This document shows, in pieces, positions 1 to 10,326 of a DNA stretch of 64,000 bases (positions are counted from its first letter, which is position 1; each line of letters starts with the position of its first letter). Source of the stretch: Rahnella sikkimica (lineage in GTDB: Bacteria > Pseudomonadota > Gammaproteobacteria > Enterobacterales > Enterobacteriaceae); the NCBI RefSeq assembly GCF_002951615.1, contig NZ_CP019062.1, positions 2,976,001 to 3,040,000 on the forward strand. The letters run 5' to 3'. The notes under the pieces were generated by a model, which saw only the letters and a list, made by a program, of their open reading frames with translations, was not told the DNA's origin and searched no databases. The translations under genes were made by a program, and so were the position numbers.

Positions 1-1320
1 CACATGGATGGTCACTGCAGACTGGTTGTCTTCCGCAGTAGAGAACACCTGGCTGTGTTTTGTCGGGATAGTGGTGTTCTTGGTGATGAGCGGAGTCATC
101 ACGCTGCCCATGGTTTCGATACCCAGAGACAACGGCGTTACGTCCAACAGCAGAACGTCTTTAACATCACCTGCCAACACACCACCCTGAACTGCTGCAC
201 CGATTGCCACAGCTTCGTCCGGGTTCACGTCTTTACGTGGTTCTTTACCAAAGAATTCAGCCACTTTCTTCTGAACCATTGGCATACGCGTCTGACCACC
301 GACCAGGATCACGTCCTGAACGTCAGAGACAGACAGACCTGCGTCTTTCAGAGCCACTTTCAGTGGTTCGATACAACGGTTAACCAGGTCTTCCACCAAA
401 GATTCCAGTTTTGCACGGGTCACTTTGATGTTCATGTGTTTTGGACCGGTTGCATCCGCAGTGATATACGGCAGATTCACGTCAGTCTGCTGAGCAGAAG
501 ACAGTTCAATCTTCGCTTTTTCAGCCGCTTCTTTCAGACGTTGCATCGCCAGCGGATCGTTACGCAGATCCATACCTTGTTCTTTCTTGAACTCTTCAAC
601 CAGGTAGTTGATCAGACGGCTGTCGAAGTCTTCACCACCGAGGTGAGTATCACCGTTGGTTGCCAGAACTTCGAAGGTTTTTTCGCCATCAACTTCATCA
701 ATTTCGATAATAGAGATATCGAAAGTACCACCACCCAGGTCGTATACCGCGATAGTGCGGTTACCGATTTCGCGATCCAGGCCGTAAGCCAGTGCCGCTG
801 CGGTAGGTTCGTTAATAATACGTTTAACTTCCAGACCTGCGATACGGCCGGCGTCTTTCGTTGCCTGACGCTGTGCATCGTTGAAGTATGCAGGTACGGT
901 GATAACAGCTTCAGTCACTGGCTCACCCAGATAATCTTCAGCGGTTTTCTTCATTTTCTTCAACACTTCAGCAGAGATCTGCGGAGGTGCAATTTTCTGA
1001 CCTTTAATGTCGATCCAGGCGTCGCCGTTGTCGGAGCCTACGATCTGGTAAGGCATGATGCCTTTATCGCGTTGTACTTCTTCATCCTGGAAGCGACGGC
1101 CAATCAGGCGCTTGATCGCAAACAAGGTGTTCTGCGGGTTGGTCACTGCCTGACGTTTAGCCGGAGAACCTACCAGAGTCTCGCCATCTGCCGCATAAGC
1201 GATGATGGAAGGAGTGGTGCGGTCGCCTTCAGCATTCTCCAGTACACGAGCAGTCGTGCCATCCATGATAGCTACACAAGAGTTGGTGGTGCCCAGGTCG
1301 ATCCCAATAATTTTACCCAT
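1..1320 (-). CDS. dnaK: Molecular chaperone DnaK (Hsp70), N-terminal 440 residues; 3' end outside window
   Basis: DnaK is the cytosolic ATP-dependent Hsp70 chaperone that works with DnaJ and GrpE in folding and in control of sigma-32. The reverse strand reads from ATG at 1320 with [15 protein letters not shown], the Hsp70 phosphate-binding start. The second signature ([15 protein letters not shown]) and third signature ([17 protein letters not shown]) follow, so the whole ATPase domain and the start of the substrate-binding domain ([13 protein letters not shown]) are present. About 200 C-terminal residues lie before position 1. The start is supported by GGAGA upstream and by two heat-shock promoters. 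dnaJ would be expected just outside the window. The long open frame on the opposite strand is a coding shadow. Confidence 0.98.
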   Translation of the reverse strand, partial: MGKIIGIDLGTTNSCVAIMDGTTARVLENAEGDRTTPSIIAYAADGETLVGSPAKRQAVTNPQNTLFAIKRLIGRRFQDEEVQRDKGIMPYQIVGSDNGDAWIDIKGQKIAPPQISAEVLKKMKKTAEDYLGEPVTEAVITVPAYFNDAQRQATKDAGRIAGLEVKRIINEPTAAALAYGLDREIGNRTIAVYDLGGGTFDISIIEIDEVDGEKTFEVLATNGDTHLGGEDFDSRLINYLVEEFKKEQGMDLRNDPLAMQRLKEAAEKAKIELSSAQQTDVNLPYITADATGPKHMNIKVTRAKLESLVEDLVNRCIEPLKVALKDAGLSVSDVQDVILVGGQTRMPMVQKKVAEFFGKEPRKDVNPDEAVAIGAAVQGGVLAGDVKDVLLLDVTPLSLGIETMGSVMTPLITKNTTIPTKHSQVFSTAEDNQSAVTIHV

Positions 1321-1366
1321 CTAAAACGTCTCCACTTAAATTCATATTCGTTCAGGTTGCTACTGT

Positions 1367-1394
1367 ATATGAGGACGATCTTTTCGATTTCAAC
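1367..1394 (-). promoter_or_regulatory. Sigma-32 promoter P2 of dnaK
   Basis: On the minus strand GTTGAAA (1388-1394) and CCTCATAT (1367-1374) are separated by 13 bp, close to the heat-shock consensus CTTGAAA-N13-15-CCCCATNT. It lies about 50 bp before the dnaK ATG, like the proximal E. coli dnaK promoter. Seen in sequence; activity is inferred. Confidence 0.75.
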
Positions 1395-1440
1395 AGCCCC
1401 ATATTACGGTTTTACCGACGGTAACAACTGCGGTTGAGGA

Positions 1441-1470
1441 TAAGATGGGGCCATGACGCTCAGCATCAAG
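1441..1470 (-). promoter_or_regulatory. Sigma-32 promoter P1 of dnaK
   Basis: The minus strand carries CTTGATG (1464-1470) and, 13 bp on, CCCCATCTTA (1441-1450). This closely resembles the distal E. coli dnaK heat-shock promoter. The rest of 1321-1638 holds the dnaK leader and the satP upstream region, with no further site I can name. Confidence 0.8.
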
Positions 1471-1638
1471 GGGCAAAGTGAAAAAAAATCTTCAATTGCT
1501 GTTACGCCAGATCAATGTTTACTGACGCAACCCTCCTTATGATGCCGCGCGCTTCCAAAGATATGCGGCTTTTTTACCCATTTCCAAGCGTTTCTTCCCC
1601 CGATTATCAATTAATAATAATTCTGATACAGAGGATCT

Positions 1639-2238
1639 ATGCAGACCAAAACGTTGGCAAATCCAGGCCCGCTCGGGTTAATGGGATTTGGTATGACTAC
1701 TATCTTATTGAATTTACACAACGCAGGCTTTTTCCCGCTGACCGCAGTCATTGTCAGTATGGGTATTTTTTATGGTGGTCTGATTCAAATTCTTGCAGGG
1801 ATGATGGAATTTAAAAAAGGGAATACCTTCGGCACCACGGCGTTCACCTCCTACGGTGCGTTCTGGCTGAGCCTGGTCGGTATTCTGATGCTGCCGCGCA
1901 TGGGCATGGCGGATGCCAGCAGCGAAAGTTTCCTGGGCGCTTATCTGGGCATCTGGGGCGTTTTCACTCTCTTCATGTTTTTTGGCACGTTGAAAGCAAA
2001 CCGTGGTTTACAGGTCGTTTTCGGCAGCCTGACCATTTTGTTTGCCCTGCTGTGTTTCGGCAACATGACCGGCAATACGGCAGTTCTGCATTTTGCAGGT
2101 TTTGAAGGCATCTTCTGCGGTGCCAGCGCGATTTATCTGGCGATGGCCGAAGTGCTCAACGAGCAGTATGGCCGTACCGTTTTGCCGATTGGCGAACCGA
2201 AAAGCCACGCGCGTGATGTGAATGCTGTAACAGCGTAA
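1639..2238 (+). CDS. satP: Acetate/succinate:proton symporter, GPR1/FUN34/YaaH family
   Basis: Inner-membrane acetate and succinate uptake protein. The 199-residue product opens with [16 protein letters not shown], a version of the NPAPLGL signature of the family, and has six hydrophobic segments, as expected for this hexameric channel-like transporter. The C-terminus ([16 protein letters not shown]) matches E. coli SatP. The ATG at 1639 follows AGAGGA at good distance. It is divergent from dnaK and convergent with the next transporter gene, from which a shared terminator separates it. In E. coli satP lies between mog and dnaK as here, apart from the extra transporter. Confidence 0.95.
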   Translation: MQTKTLANPGPLGLMGFGMTTILLNLHNAGFFPLTAVIVSMGIFYGGLIQILAGMMEFKKGNTFGTTAFTSYGAFWLSLVGILMLPRMGMADASSESFLGAYLGIWGVFTLFMFFGTLKANRGLQVVFGSLTILFALLCFGNMTGNTAVLHFAGFEGIFCGASAIYLAMAEVLNEQYGRTVLPIGEPKSHARDVNAVTA

Positions 2239-2256
2239 CGCGCAGCGTTTGAGACG

Positions 2257-2290
2257 AAAAAGCCCCGTTAATCATCCGGGGCTTTTTTTT
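2257..2290. terminator. Bidirectional rho-independent terminator between satP and the MFS gene
   Basis: AAAAGCCCCG and CGGGGCTTTT pair around a 9-nt loop and are followed by a T8 run on the plus strand and a T run on the minus strand. It serves the two convergent genes. Confidence 0.9.
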
Positions 2291-2308
2291 GATGTAAGAA
2301 ACTGAAAC

Positions 2309-3631
2309 TTACTGGCCAGAAGCGGCGCGTTCTGCAAATTTAGCATCACGGGCAGTTTCGCTGTTCAGATCACGGCTCAGATAGATGCCGGTCAGTAAAC
2401 CAATCACCGACAATGCCAGTACGTAATAAGCCGGAGCCATAGGCGTCAGGCGCATAATGAGCGTCACAAACACCGGCGTCAGCCCACCGAAAATGGCGTA
2501 GGCCACATTGTAAGAGAATGAAATCCCCGTAAACCGCACTTCCGCCGGGAACGCCCGCACCATGACATACGGCACCGCGCCAACGATCCCCACGCTTAAG
2601 CCCGCCAGCGCGTACATCCCCATCAGCACAGACGGGTCAGCCGCCACCATGTGATAGAAAGACCAGCTGCAAATACCGAGGAACAGGCTGCCGATAATGA
2701 ACGTTTTACTCGCACCCAGACGATCCACAACGCTGCCCGAAATAATGCAGCCGAACATCAGTGCAACGGTAGCGAGGCAGTTTGCCTGCAACGCCGCTGC
2801 CGCCGGAATGCCAAACTGTTTTTGCAGCCACGTCGGCGTCATCAGAATGACGACTACGATCCCCGCGGACAGCAACCAGGTCATCAGCATCGACACCACG
2901 ATTTCTTTTTTATGATTCGCGACAACGGCTTTGAGCGGCAATTCTTCTGCCAGCGCCTTGTGCGCTTTCATCTCGATAAAGACCGGCGTTTCCTGCAACC
3001 AGCGGCGCAGATACATGGCGATTAAACCGAAGACCCCGCCGATGAAGAACGGGATGCGCCAGCCGTACTGGCTGATGGTGGCAGGCGTCATGCTGGTGTT
3101 CAGTAAAGTTGCCACCAGAGAACCCAGCAGGATCCCCATCGTCAGGCCAGCAGTCAGCGTTCCGCAGGCAAAACCTATACGGTTACGGGGAACGTGTTCT
3201 GCTACAAAAACCCAGGCTCCCGGTACTTCACCGCCAATCGCTGCGCCCTGCAAAATACGCATCAGCAACAGTAATAACGGCGCAGCAATGCCAATCGAGG
3301 CATAGGTCGGCAACAGCCCCATCGCCAGCGTCGGTAACGCCATCAGCAATATACTCAGGCTGAACATACGCTTGCGGCCAACCAGATCTCCAAAGTGCGC
3401 CATGATGATGCCGCCCAGCGGACGCGCCAGATAACCGGCGGCAAAAATGCCGAAGGTCTGCACCTGACGCAGCCAGTCGGGCATATCAGCCGGGAAGAAG
3501 AGATCGCCAATGACGGCAGCAAAGAAGACGAAAATAATGAAATCGTAGAATTCGAGCGCGCCGCCCAGCGCAGCCAGGGAAAGCGTTTTGAAGTCTTGCC
3601 GGTCCAGCCGGCGCGATTGTGCGTGTTGCAT
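2309..3631 (-). CDS. MFS transporter, metabolite:H+ symporter (MHS, ProP/ShiA-like) family
   Basis: Predicted 12-helix inner-membrane symporter for a small organic solute; the substrate is not evident. The reading from ATG 3631 (440 aa) starts cytosolic, then ALGGALEFYDFIIFVFF, typical of helix 1 in the MHS group. The loop 2-3 motif GDLVGRKRMFS and the RILQGAAIGGEVPGAWVFVAEH segment are also typical. The frame is open upstream to 3721, but alignment with this family favours the internal ATG; its ribosome site is weak (CGGACTCTT). E. coli has no gene here between mog and satP, so this is a lineage-specific insertion or an ancestral gene lost elsewhere. A citrate- or osmolyte-type substrate is possible but unproven. 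Confidence 0.85.
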   Translation of the reverse strand: MQHAQSRRLDRQDFKTLSLAALGGALEFYDFIIFVFFAAVIGDLFFPADMPDWLRQVQTFGIFAAGYLARPLGGIIMAHFGDLVGRKRMFSLSILLMALPTLAMGLLPTYASIGIAAPLLLLLMRILQGAAIGGEVPGAWVFVAEHVPRNRIGFACGTLTAGLTMGILLGSLVATLLNTSMTPATISQYGWRIPFFIGGVFGLIAMYLRRWLQETPVFIEMKAHKALAEELPLKAVVANHKKEIVVSMLMTWLLSAGIVVVILMTPTWLQKQFGIPAAAALQANCLATVALMFGCIISGSVVDRLGASKTFIIGSLFLGICSWSFYHMVAADPSVLMGMYALAGLSVGIVGAVPYVMVRAFPAEVRFTGISFSYNVAYAIFGGLTPVFVTLIMRLTPMAPAYYVLALSVIGLLTGIYLSRDLNSETARDAKFAERAASGQ

Positions 3632-3760
3632 AAGAGTCCGTGTGACACCAGAGTGAAAATGGAAACGGTTTTTGCCGCTTTCTGTAAAGTAATTATTACT
3701 ATAGCGGCAAATATTTTTCACACCAGAGCGCCTGAATCTTATTTCAAAAACAAAGCGTAT

Positions 3761-4348
3761 TCAGTTTTTTGTGTCGCGACGGGCACTTTTTGGACGAAAA
3801 GCTGCTACCACGTGGTCGTGCGTTTCGATATACGGCCCGTCCAGCAACTGGATGCAGTAAGGCACGCTGGCGAAAATACCGGAGACGATCACTTTGCCCT
3901 CCGCATCTTTCAGCCCTTCCAGGGTTTCCTGAATGGATTTGGGTTGTCCCGGCAGGTTGAGGATCAGCGCCTGTTTGCGGATCACGCCGACCTGACGCGA
4001 TAAAATTGCCGTCGGGACAAAGTGCAGGCTGATCTGACGCATCTGTTCACCAAAGCCCGGCATCTCACGATCGGCGATGGCCAGCGTGGCGTCCGGTGTC
4101 ACATCGCGGCGCGCCGGGCCGGTTCCGCCGGTGGTCAGCACAAGATGACAGCCGCTCTCATCGACCAGCTCGCTGATCGCCTGTTCAATCAGAGGCTGTT
4201 CATCCGGAATAAGCCGGGTTTCCAGCTTGAAGGGCGTGATGAGCGCTTTTTCCAGCCATTCTTCCAGCGCCGGAATACCTTTGTCCTGATACACCCCACC
4301 CGACGCACGGTCTGACACCGATACCAGACCAATTCGCAAATTATCCAT
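3761..4348 (-). CDS. mog: Molybdopterin adenylyltransferase Mog
   Basis: Cytosolic enzyme that adenylates molybdopterin so that MoeA can insert molybdate during molybdenum-cofactor synthesis. The 195-residue product matches E. coli Mog in length and contains VLTTGGTGPARRDVTPDAT, the MoaB/Mog signature, and ILNLPGQPKSI. An upstream in-frame extension to 4366 exists, but ATG 4348 is preceded by CGGAGAAATGGC, a good ribosome site, and begins like E. coli Mog (MDNLRIGLVSVSDRASGG). It lies downstream of talB on the same strand, separated by a terminator, so it is probably transcribed mainly from its own promoter in 4349-4425. Confidence 0.96.
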   Translation of the reverse strand: MDNLRIGLVSVSDRASGGVYQDKGIPALEEWLEKALITPFKLETRLIPDEQPLIEQAISELVDESGCHLVLTTGGTGPARRDVTPDATLAIADREMPGFGEQMRQISLHFVPTAILSRQVGVIRKQALILNLPGQPKSIQETLEGLKDAEGKVIVSGIFASVPYCIQLLDGPYIETHDHVVAAFRPKSARRDTKN

Positions 4349-4428
4349 GCCATTTCTCCGTGACAAAATATGCTCTCAATAATTCTTATTATATCGATAA
4401 CGGTGCAGAGGTTTTATCGCAGACACAA

Positions 4429-4454
4429 AAAAAGCGGCTGATTTGCCGCTTTTT
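4429..4454 (-). terminator. Rho-independent terminator of talB
   Basis: AAAAGCGGC and GCCGCTTTT form a 9-bp stem with a 6-nt loop, 20 bp past the talB stop. T runs occur on both sides, so it can act in either direction. Confidence 0.85.
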
Positions 4455-4473
4455 GTCGAAAACTGAGTGCTGA

Positions 4474-5427
4474 TTACAGCAGGTCAGAAATCATTTTTTC
4501 CAGTTTGCCCTGATCGATTGCAAACTTACGGATGCCATCTGCCAGTTTGTCGATCGCCATTGGATCCTGATTGTGGTCCCAGTAGAACTGAGCTTCGGTC
4601 AGTGGCGCAGGACGTGGCCTGGTTTCGCCAGAGAAGGACAGTTTGCGTTCCAGCGGACCTTCGCTTTCTGCCAGCTCTTTCAGCAGTGCAGGTGCGATGG
4701 TCAGACGGTCACAGCCAGCCAGTTCAATGATTTCGCCGATGTTACGGAAGCTTGCGCCCATCACGACAGTTTCGTAGCCGTGTTGTTTGTAGTATTCGTA
4801 GATTTCGGTCACGGACACAACGCCCGGATCTTCATGCGGTGCGAACTCTTTTTTGTCGCCATTGGCTTTGTACCAGTCGAGGATACGGCCAACGAAGGGA
4901 GAAATCAGGAATACACCCGCTTCTGCACATGCACGCGCCTGAGCGAAGGAGAACAGCAGCGTCAGGTTACAGTTGATGCCTTCTTTTTCCAGTTTTTCCG
5001 CTGCGCGGATACCCTGCCAGGTAGACGCCAGTTTGATCAGGATACGGTCGTTGCTGATGCCCGCATCGTTGTACAGCTTGATCAGGTGTTTCGCTTTCGC
5101 CACGCTCGCATCAGTGTCGTAAGAAAGACGCGCGTCAACTTCAGTCGAAATACGGCCCGGAACCAGTTTCAGGATTTCCAGACCGATGTTAACAGCCAGT
5201 TTGTCAGCGGCATCAGTGATCTGCTGATCGTGATCGCTGCTCTGGTCACGTGCCCAGGCGATGGCTTCGTCGATCAGTTTACGGTATTCAGGAATTTGCG
5301 CAGCGCTGAGGATCAGTGACGGGTTAGTGGTCGCATCCTGCGGCTGGTACAACTTCATTGCCGCGATGTCTCCGGTGTCAGCAACAACCTGAGTCATTTG
5401 GCGTAGGGAAGTCAGTTTATCGGTCAT
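4474..5427 (-). CDS. talB: Transaldolase B
   Basis: Cytosolic pentose-phosphate enzyme that transfers dihydroxyacetone from sedoheptulose-7-phosphate to glyceraldehyde-3-phosphate. The 317-residue protein equals E. coli TalB in length. The Schiff-base lysine K132 lies in RILIKLAST and the N-terminal [10 protein letters not shown] signature is intact. The open frame extends five codons upstream, but ATG 5427 gives the conserved [20 protein letters not shown] start. It is divergent from yaaJ; the 274-bp gap (5428-5701) should hold both promoters, but I cannot place them with certainty. Confidence 0.98.
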   Translation of the reverse strand: MTDKLTSLRQMTQVVADTGDIAAMKLYQPQDATTNPSLILSAAQIPEYRKLIDEAIAWARDQSSDHDQQITDAADKLAVNIGLEILKLVPGRISTEVDARLSYDTDASVAKAKHLIKLYNDAGISNDRILIKLASTWQGIRAAEKLEKEGINCNLTLLFSFAQARACAEAGVFLISPFVGRILDWYKANGDKKEFAPHEDPGVVSVTEIYEYYKQHGYETVVMGASFRNIGEIIELAGCDRLTIAPALLKELAESEGPLERKLSFSGETRPRPAPLTEAQFYWDHNQDPMAIDKLADGIRKFAIDQGKLEKMISDLL

Positions 5428-5701
5428 TTTGGCATATCTCATCGTTTGGACGTTTTCGTATAGGCATTTTCATGCCTTGCCTTTGGCTGATGATAACATG
5501 CAAAAAGCCATGCGCAAGGCGCTTATCGCGGCATGCTCGGCTACGAACATCTATGGATTCCCCACCTTCCAAAACACACAAAATCAGCCAAATTGGATAT
5601 GTCCCCGTTTCAATAAAAAAGGTATGTTAGCCAGCCAAAGTGGCCTAGCCCTCTGAGCGAACAACTAAAAAAATGAAGGGTTAATCAACCAAGGATAATT
5701 C

Positions 5702-7135
5702 ATGAGTGATCTGCTGGATTTTTTCGACACCATTCTCTGGAGTTCGATCCTGATTTATCTGCTGTTTGGCACCGGCATTTACCTCACCGTTCGTCTGAGT
5801 TTCATCCAGTTTCGTCGTTTCAGGCATCTGTTCTCCCCGACCCTTTTTAAGTCTGGCCGCGATCCGCGTGGAATGCCGGCGTGGGGCGCGCTGTGCCTGA
5901 GTTTGTCCTCGCGTATTGGTACCGGTAACCTGACCGGCGTGGCGATAGCCATTACCCTCGGCGGGCCGGGCGCGATTTTCTGGATGTGGGTGATTGCCGT
6001 TTTCAGCATGGCAACCGCGCTGATTGAAAACACGCTGGCGCAGATATACAAAGGCGCAGGAGAACGCGGTAAATTTCGCGGCGGTCCGGCGGATTACATG
6101 GAGAAGGGATTGGGGATGCGCTGGATGGGCATTCTGTTTTCCTTCCTGATGGTTGTCTCCTGTGGCTTTGTTTTCAGTGCGTTACAGGCCAATTCCATTG
6201 CTCAGGCCTCTTTTCATTTGCTGAATGTTCCCCCTCTCACCACCGCCAGTATTTTGGCCACGCTGACCGCCGTGCTGGTTTTTGGCGGCATACGTTCCGT
6301 TATCTGGCTTTCCAAATGGCTGGTTCCGCTGATGGCTTTTGCGTACCTGTTGCTGGCAATTTGGGTCATCGGCCATAACATCGAAAAACTGCCGCAGGTT
6401 ATCGCGCTGATCTTCAAAAGCGCTTTCGGCTTGCAGGAGGCCGCCTCTGGCGCGCTGGCTTATGGCGTGACGCAGGCAGTAACTCAGGGCATGCAGCGTG
6501 GCGTATTTGCCAGTGAAGCGGGCGTGGGTTCCTCACCGAATGCGGCGGCGATGGCGTCGGTCAGCCATCCCGCCACCATGGGCTTCAACCAGATGTTTGC
6601 CGTTTTAATCGATACCGTGGTGATTTGCTCCGCCACGGCGCTGATTGTGCTGACGTCCGGCGTGCTTGATCAGCCGGACGCGCCTTTTGGTATCCGCTTA
6701 TTGCAGCAGGCCATCACGCCTGCGACGGGCGGATGGAGCCATATCGTGCTCGCCATACTGGTGTTTTCTTTTGCCTTTACGTCGATCTCAGGCAACTACG
6801 CGTATGCGGAAAACAACCTGAGTTTTGTCCACCGCGCGGCGCCGTATAAGTTACTGGTTTTCCGCCTGATGGTTATCGGAATGGTGTTCTGCGGCTGTCT
6901 GATGGAACTGCATATCGTCTGGAAACTGGCGGATATTTTTATGGCGCTGATGGCGATATTGAACCTGACGGCGCTTCTGCTGCTTTCGGGCGTGGCGGTC
7001 AAAGTGGTTAAGGACTACGAACGTCAGCAGCGCATGGGGAAAATCCCGGTGTTTAATCCCGACCATTTCCCGGAATTGCGCGGCCAGCTGGAGCCAGGGA
7101 TTTGGGATAAGAACCGTCCCGGCGCTGACCGGTAA
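5702..7135 (+). CDS. yaaJ: Sodium:alanine/glycine symporter family protein YaaJ (AGCS)
   Basis: Inner-membrane amino-acid carrier of the alanine-or-glycine:cation symporter family, 477 aa, nearly the E. coli YaaJ length (476). Family hallmarks seen are SSRIGTGNLTGVAIAITLGGPGAIFWMWV in the N-terminal half (two adjacent conserved blocks) and VFASEAGVGSSPNAAAMA further on. About ten hydrophobic helices are apparent. ATG 5702 follows AAGGATAATTC. No transporter partner gene is adjacent, as expected for a single-component symporter. Substrate is inferred from the family only. Confidence 0.93.
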   Translation: MSDLLDFFDTILWSSILIYLLFGTGIYLTVRLSFIQFRRFRHLFSPTLFKSGRDPRGMPAWGALCLSLSSRIGTGNLTGVAIAITLGGPGAIFWMWVIAVFSMATALIENTLAQIYKGAGERGKFRGGPADYMEKGLGMRWMGILFSFLMVVSCGFVFSALQANSIAQASFHLLNVPPLTTASILATLTAVLVFGGIRSVIWLSKWLVPLMAFAYLLLAIWVIGHNIEKLPQVIALIFKSAFGLQEAASGALAYGVTQAVTQGMQRGVFASEAGVGSSPNAAAMASVSHPATMGFNQMFAVLIDTVVICSATALIVLTSGVLDQPDAPFGIRLLQQAITPATGGWSHIVLAILVFSFAFTSISGNYAYAENNLSFVHRAAPYKLLVFRLMVIGMVFCGCLMELHIVWKLADIFMALMAILNLTALLLLSGVAVKVVKDYERQQRMGKIPVFNPDHFPELRGQLEPGIWDKNRPGADR

Positions 7136-7240
7136 GCTTCCACCTATCGATATCATGGCTCCCCAGAAGCGGCTTTTTTGCTACAGTAGTGCAACGAAAA
7201 AAACCCAAATTTGAAGCGTCACTGACAAACGGACGAGACT

Positions 7241-8014
7241 ATGCTGACCATTATTTCACCTGCCAAAACGCTCGATTACGAAAGCCCGCTTGCGACAACG
7301 CGCTATACCCAACCTGAGTTGCTGGATAAATCGGCTCAGCTGATCACCGTGGCGCGTAAAATGTCGCCTGCGCAGATTTCTTCACTGATGGGGATCAGCG
7401 ATAAACTGGCCCATCTGAACGCCGAGCGCTTCAATGACTGGCAGCCGGATTTCACGCCGGAAAATGCACGTCAGGCATTACTGGCGTTCAAAGGTGACGT
7501 TTATACCGGCCTGCAGGCCGAAGATTTTAGCGAGAAAGATTTCGATTTTGCGCAGAAACATTTACGCATGTTGTCCGGTTTATATGGCTTGCTGCGCCCG
7601 CTGGATCTGATGATGCCGTATCGTCTGGAAATGGGCATCCGGCTGGAAAACCCGCAGGGCATTAATCTTTACGCCTTCTGGGGTGAGCTGTTAACGGAAA
7701 AGCTCAACCAACTTCTGAGCGAACAAAAAAGCAAAGTGTTGGTAAATCTGGCCTCCGACGAATATTTCAAAGCGGTAAAACCTAAACTGCTGGATGGCGA
7801 AATCATCAAACCTGTTTTCCTTGATGAGAAAAATGGCAAATACAAAGTCATCAGCTTCTACGCGAAGAAAGCGCGCGGGCTGATGAGCCGTTTTATCATC
7901 AAAGAGCGTCTGGACAAGGCGAAGCAATTGCAGGATTTCAATCTGGAAGGTTATGCCTTTGACGAGTCACGCTCGCAGGGCAACGAGCTGGTCTTTACGC
8001 GCCCTGAACGCTGA
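7241..8014 (+). CDS. yaaA: Peroxide stress protein YaaA (DUF328)
   Basis: Cytosolic protein of the YaaA/DUF328 family, which in E. coli is induced by OxyR and limits Fenton damage by reducing free intracellular iron. The 257-residue sequence matches family signatures: [13 protein letters not shown] at the start, [37 protein letters not shown] (one long conserved block) and [14 protein letters not shown] near the end. ATG 7241 follows GGACGAGACT. I see no clear OxyR site in 7136-7240. It converges with thrC across a terminator. Confidence 0.95.
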   Translation: MLTIISPAKTLDYESPLATTRYTQPELLDKSAQLITVARKMSPAQISSLMGISDKLAHLNAERFNDWQPDFTPENARQALLAFKGDVYTGLQAEDFSEKDFDFAQKHLRMLSGLYGLLRPLDLMMPYRLEMGIRLENPQGINLYAFWGELLTEKLNQLLSEQKSKVLVNLASDEYFKAVKPKLLDGEIIKPVFLDEKNGKYKVISFYAKKARGLMSRFIIKERLDKAKQLQDFNLEGYAFDESRSQGNELVFTRPER

Positions 8015-8034
8015 TTTCTCTTTCCATGCCCGTA

Positions 8035-8060
8035 AAAAAGCCCTCACGAAGAGGGCTTTT
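8035..8060. terminator. Bidirectional terminator between yaaA and thrC
   Basis: AAAAAGCCCTC, loop ACGAA, GAGGGCTTTT. T runs on both strands, between convergent genes; it ends both yaaA and the thr operon. Confidence 0.88.
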
Positions 8061-8081
8061 GCGTTTCAGAGGCCCCGAATT

Positions 8082-9371
8082 TTATTCAGGCAGCGCCATC
8101 AGGAATGCGCGCATTTCGCTGAAATCGGCTGGCAGGTTGTGCGACAGCAGAGGCAGGTCAGCGCGATCCGCCAGCTCTTTCGGCAAGCCGATGTCCTGAT
8201 CCAAAATCGCTTCCACGCTTTCTTTGAACTTCGCCGGATGCGCCGTACCGATAAACAGGCCGAATTCGCCCGGTTGCAACTGGTCACGCAAAACGCGATA
8301 AGCAATCGCAGCATGCGGTTCAGAGATGTAACCGATATTCGCCAGCTCGCGCATCGCGTCTTCCGTGGTGTCATCGCTCACCGCACCAAAACCGAGATCT
8401 TTCAGCTGCCAGATTTTACGGCGATACAGTTCTTCCACGCGCGGCCAGTTGTTTGGCTGACTGACGTCCATGGCGTTCGACAGCGTCGCGACAGTTTTCT
8501 TCGGATCCCATTCACCGTTACTCAGGAAACGCGGCACGGTGTCATTGGCGTTGGTGGCCGCGATGAAACGCTTCACCGGCAGGCCGAGTGATTTCGCCAG
8601 CAGACCGGCCGTCAGATCACCAAAGTTACCGCTTGGCACAGAAACGACCAGCTGATTACGGGCTTCCTGCGGCAGTTGCGCCACGGCTTCGAAGTAATAG
8701 CAAATCTGCGCCAGCAGACGGCTGATGTTGATGGAGTTTGCCGAATTCAGCTTCAGCGCATGTTTCAGTTCTTCATCATCAAACGCTTGTTTGACCAGCG
8801 CCTGACAGGCATCGAAATCGCCATCGATAGCCACGGTGTGAATATTGCCACCGAGAGTACAGAACAGTTTTTCCTGAAGCGGGCTGATTTTTCCGCGCGG
8901 ATACAAAATCACCACACGAACATTTTTCATACCGTGGAAGGCGTGCGCCACGGCAGCACCGGTATCACCGGATGTCGCCGTCAGAATGGTCACCGGCTGG
9001 TCGCCTGATACCTGCGTCAGGATCTGCGCCATGAAGCGGCCACCGAAATCTTTAAATGCCAGGGTCGGGCCGTGGAACAGCTCCAGACAGGCAATATCGT
9101 CTTCTACTTTTGCGACAGGTGCCGGAAAAGCAAACGCGTTTTTCACGCGCTGATGTAATTCGTCTTCAGGAATTTCATCGCCGATGAAAGCCGACAGAAT
9201 ACGCGTGCTGCGGGTAACAAAATCCAGTTCCAGCAGGCGGTCAATTTCAGTCAGCTCAAATTCCGGCAGGTCGAGCGGGAAGAATAATCCCTGTTGTTTG
9301 CCCAGACCTTGCTTGACGGCCTGCGCAAAACTCACTTGCTCGTTGTGATCCTTCAGGTTGTACAGTTTCAT
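8082..9371 (-). CDS. thrC: Threonine synthase
   Basis: PLP enzyme that converts O-phosphohomoserine to threonine, the last step of the pathway. The 429-residue product starts MKLYNLKDHNEQVSFAQAV as in E. coli ThrC (428 aa). The PLP lysine is K107 in LAFKDFGG, and the phosphate/PLP-binding TSGDTGAAVAHAF and SVPSGNFGDLTAG loops are intact. It is the last gene of thrLABC, 24 bp after thrB, with a GGA-type ribosome site (CTGGAATAACTA). Expression depends on the attenuated promoter upstream of thrL. Confidence 0.98.
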   Translation of the reverse strand: MKLYNLKDHNEQVSFAQAVKQGLGKQQGLFFPLDLPEFELTEIDRLLELDFVTRSTRILSAFIGDEIPEDELHQRVKNAFAFPAPVAKVEDDIACLELFHGPTLAFKDFGGRFMAQILTQVSGDQPVTILTATSGDTGAAVAHAFHGMKNVRVVILYPRGKISPLQEKLFCTLGGNIHTVAIDGDFDACQALVKQAFDDEELKHALKLNSANSINISRLLAQICYYFEAVAQLPQEARNQLVVSVPSGNFGDLTAGLLAKSLGLPVKRFIAATNANDTVPRFLSNGEWDPKKTVATLSNAMDVSQPNNWPRVEELYRRKIWQLKDLGFGAVSDDTTEDAMRELANIGYISEPHAAIAYRVLRDQLQPGEFGLFIGTAHPAKFKESVEAILDQDIGLPKELADRADLPLLSHNLPADFSEMRAFLMALPE

Positions 9372-9395
9372 TAGTTATTCCAGTCGATTATCGAG

Positions 9396-10325
9396 TTATC
9401 CCAATACCCGCGCGCCAGCGGTATCCAGACGACAAATATGAACAAAGCCTTCGTCATTTTGCAGATAGTGCGTCTGCAACCAGTCGGCCATACGTTTCGC
9501 GGTTGCACTGTCATTGCAGACGGCAAACAGCGTCGGGCCGGAACCGGAAATCCCGCAAGCCAGTGCACCGATTTCTTCGGCGGCGCTGCGCGCTTCGGCA
9601 AAGCCCGGCAGAAGACGTGTGCGGTAAGGTTCGGCAATCACGTCTTTCATCAGCTTCGCGGCCAGCGCCGGTTGCTGTGTGTGGCATGCATGAATAAAGC
9701 CCGCCAGATACCGCCCGTGGCTGATGCAATCCTGACGGCGATACTGCGCCGGTAAAATCGCGCGCGCTTCCGCTGTCGAGACTTTGATGCCCGGATACGC
9801 CATCACCCACAGCCAGTCGTCAAAACTGGGTACGTTCTGGCTGATGATATCCAGCTCTTCGAGCATCAGCTGAATGCCGCCCAGGTAGCACGGTGCGACG
9901 TTATCAAAATGCACGCTGCCGGAAATCCGCCCTTCCAGCTCGCCCATCAGCTCCAGCATTTTGTTGTCGCTGAGCGGCTTGCCGCAGAATTCGTTCATTG
10001 CCATCAGACCGGCAACCACCGAACAGGCGCTGGAACCCAGCCCGGAACCGATCGGCATATTTTTTTCAAGCGTCATCGCTACCGGCACATCTTTGCCGAT
10101 TTCCTGACAGAAACGCTGCCAGCACTGATAAACGATATTGTCTTCCATCCTGTCAGGCAGTTTAGAAACAAATTTGCCTTCGTTTTTCAGGCTGAATGTC
10201 GTGGCGGCTTCTACCGATACGCAATCACCCAGAAGCGTGCCATCCACCGGAGACACTGCTGCGCCCAGAACGTCGAAACCTACGCTGACGTTCCCAATTG
10301 AAGCCGGGGCATACACCTTAACCAT
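9396..10325 (-). CDS. thrB: Homoserine kinase
   Basis: GHMP-family kinase that phosphorylates homoserine with ATP, fourth step to threonine. The 309-residue protein has the N-terminal [18 protein letters not shown] segment, the ATP-binding [17 protein letters not shown] motif and the C-terminal [12 protein letters not shown] loop. The gene begins 1 bp after the thrA stop codon, and its AGGAG ribosome site lies inside the last codons of thrA, which indicates translational coupling as in E. coli. Confidence 0.98.
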   Translation of the reverse strand: MVKVYAPASIGNVSVGFDVLGAAVSPVDGTLLGDCVSVEAATTFSLKNEGKFVSKLPDRMEDNIVYQCWQRFCQEIGKDVPVAMTLEKNMPIGSGLGSSACSVVAGLMAMNEFCGKPLSDNKMLELMGELEGRISGSVHFDNVAPCYLGGIQLMLEELDIISQNVPSFDDWLWVMAYPGIKVSTAEARAILPAQYRRQDCISHGRYLAGFIHACHTQQPALAAKLMKDVIAEPYRTRLLPGFAEARSAAEEIGALACGISGSGPTLFAVCNDSATAKRMADWLQTHYLQNDEGFVHICRLDTAGARVLG

Positions 10326-10326
10326 A

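Noticed and set aside
4..1437. 477-codon open frame on the plus strand opposite dnaK
   Set aside because: It is an antisense shadow created by dnaK codon usage; the minus strand encodes an intact Hsp70 ATPase domain and the plus-strand product resembles no known family.
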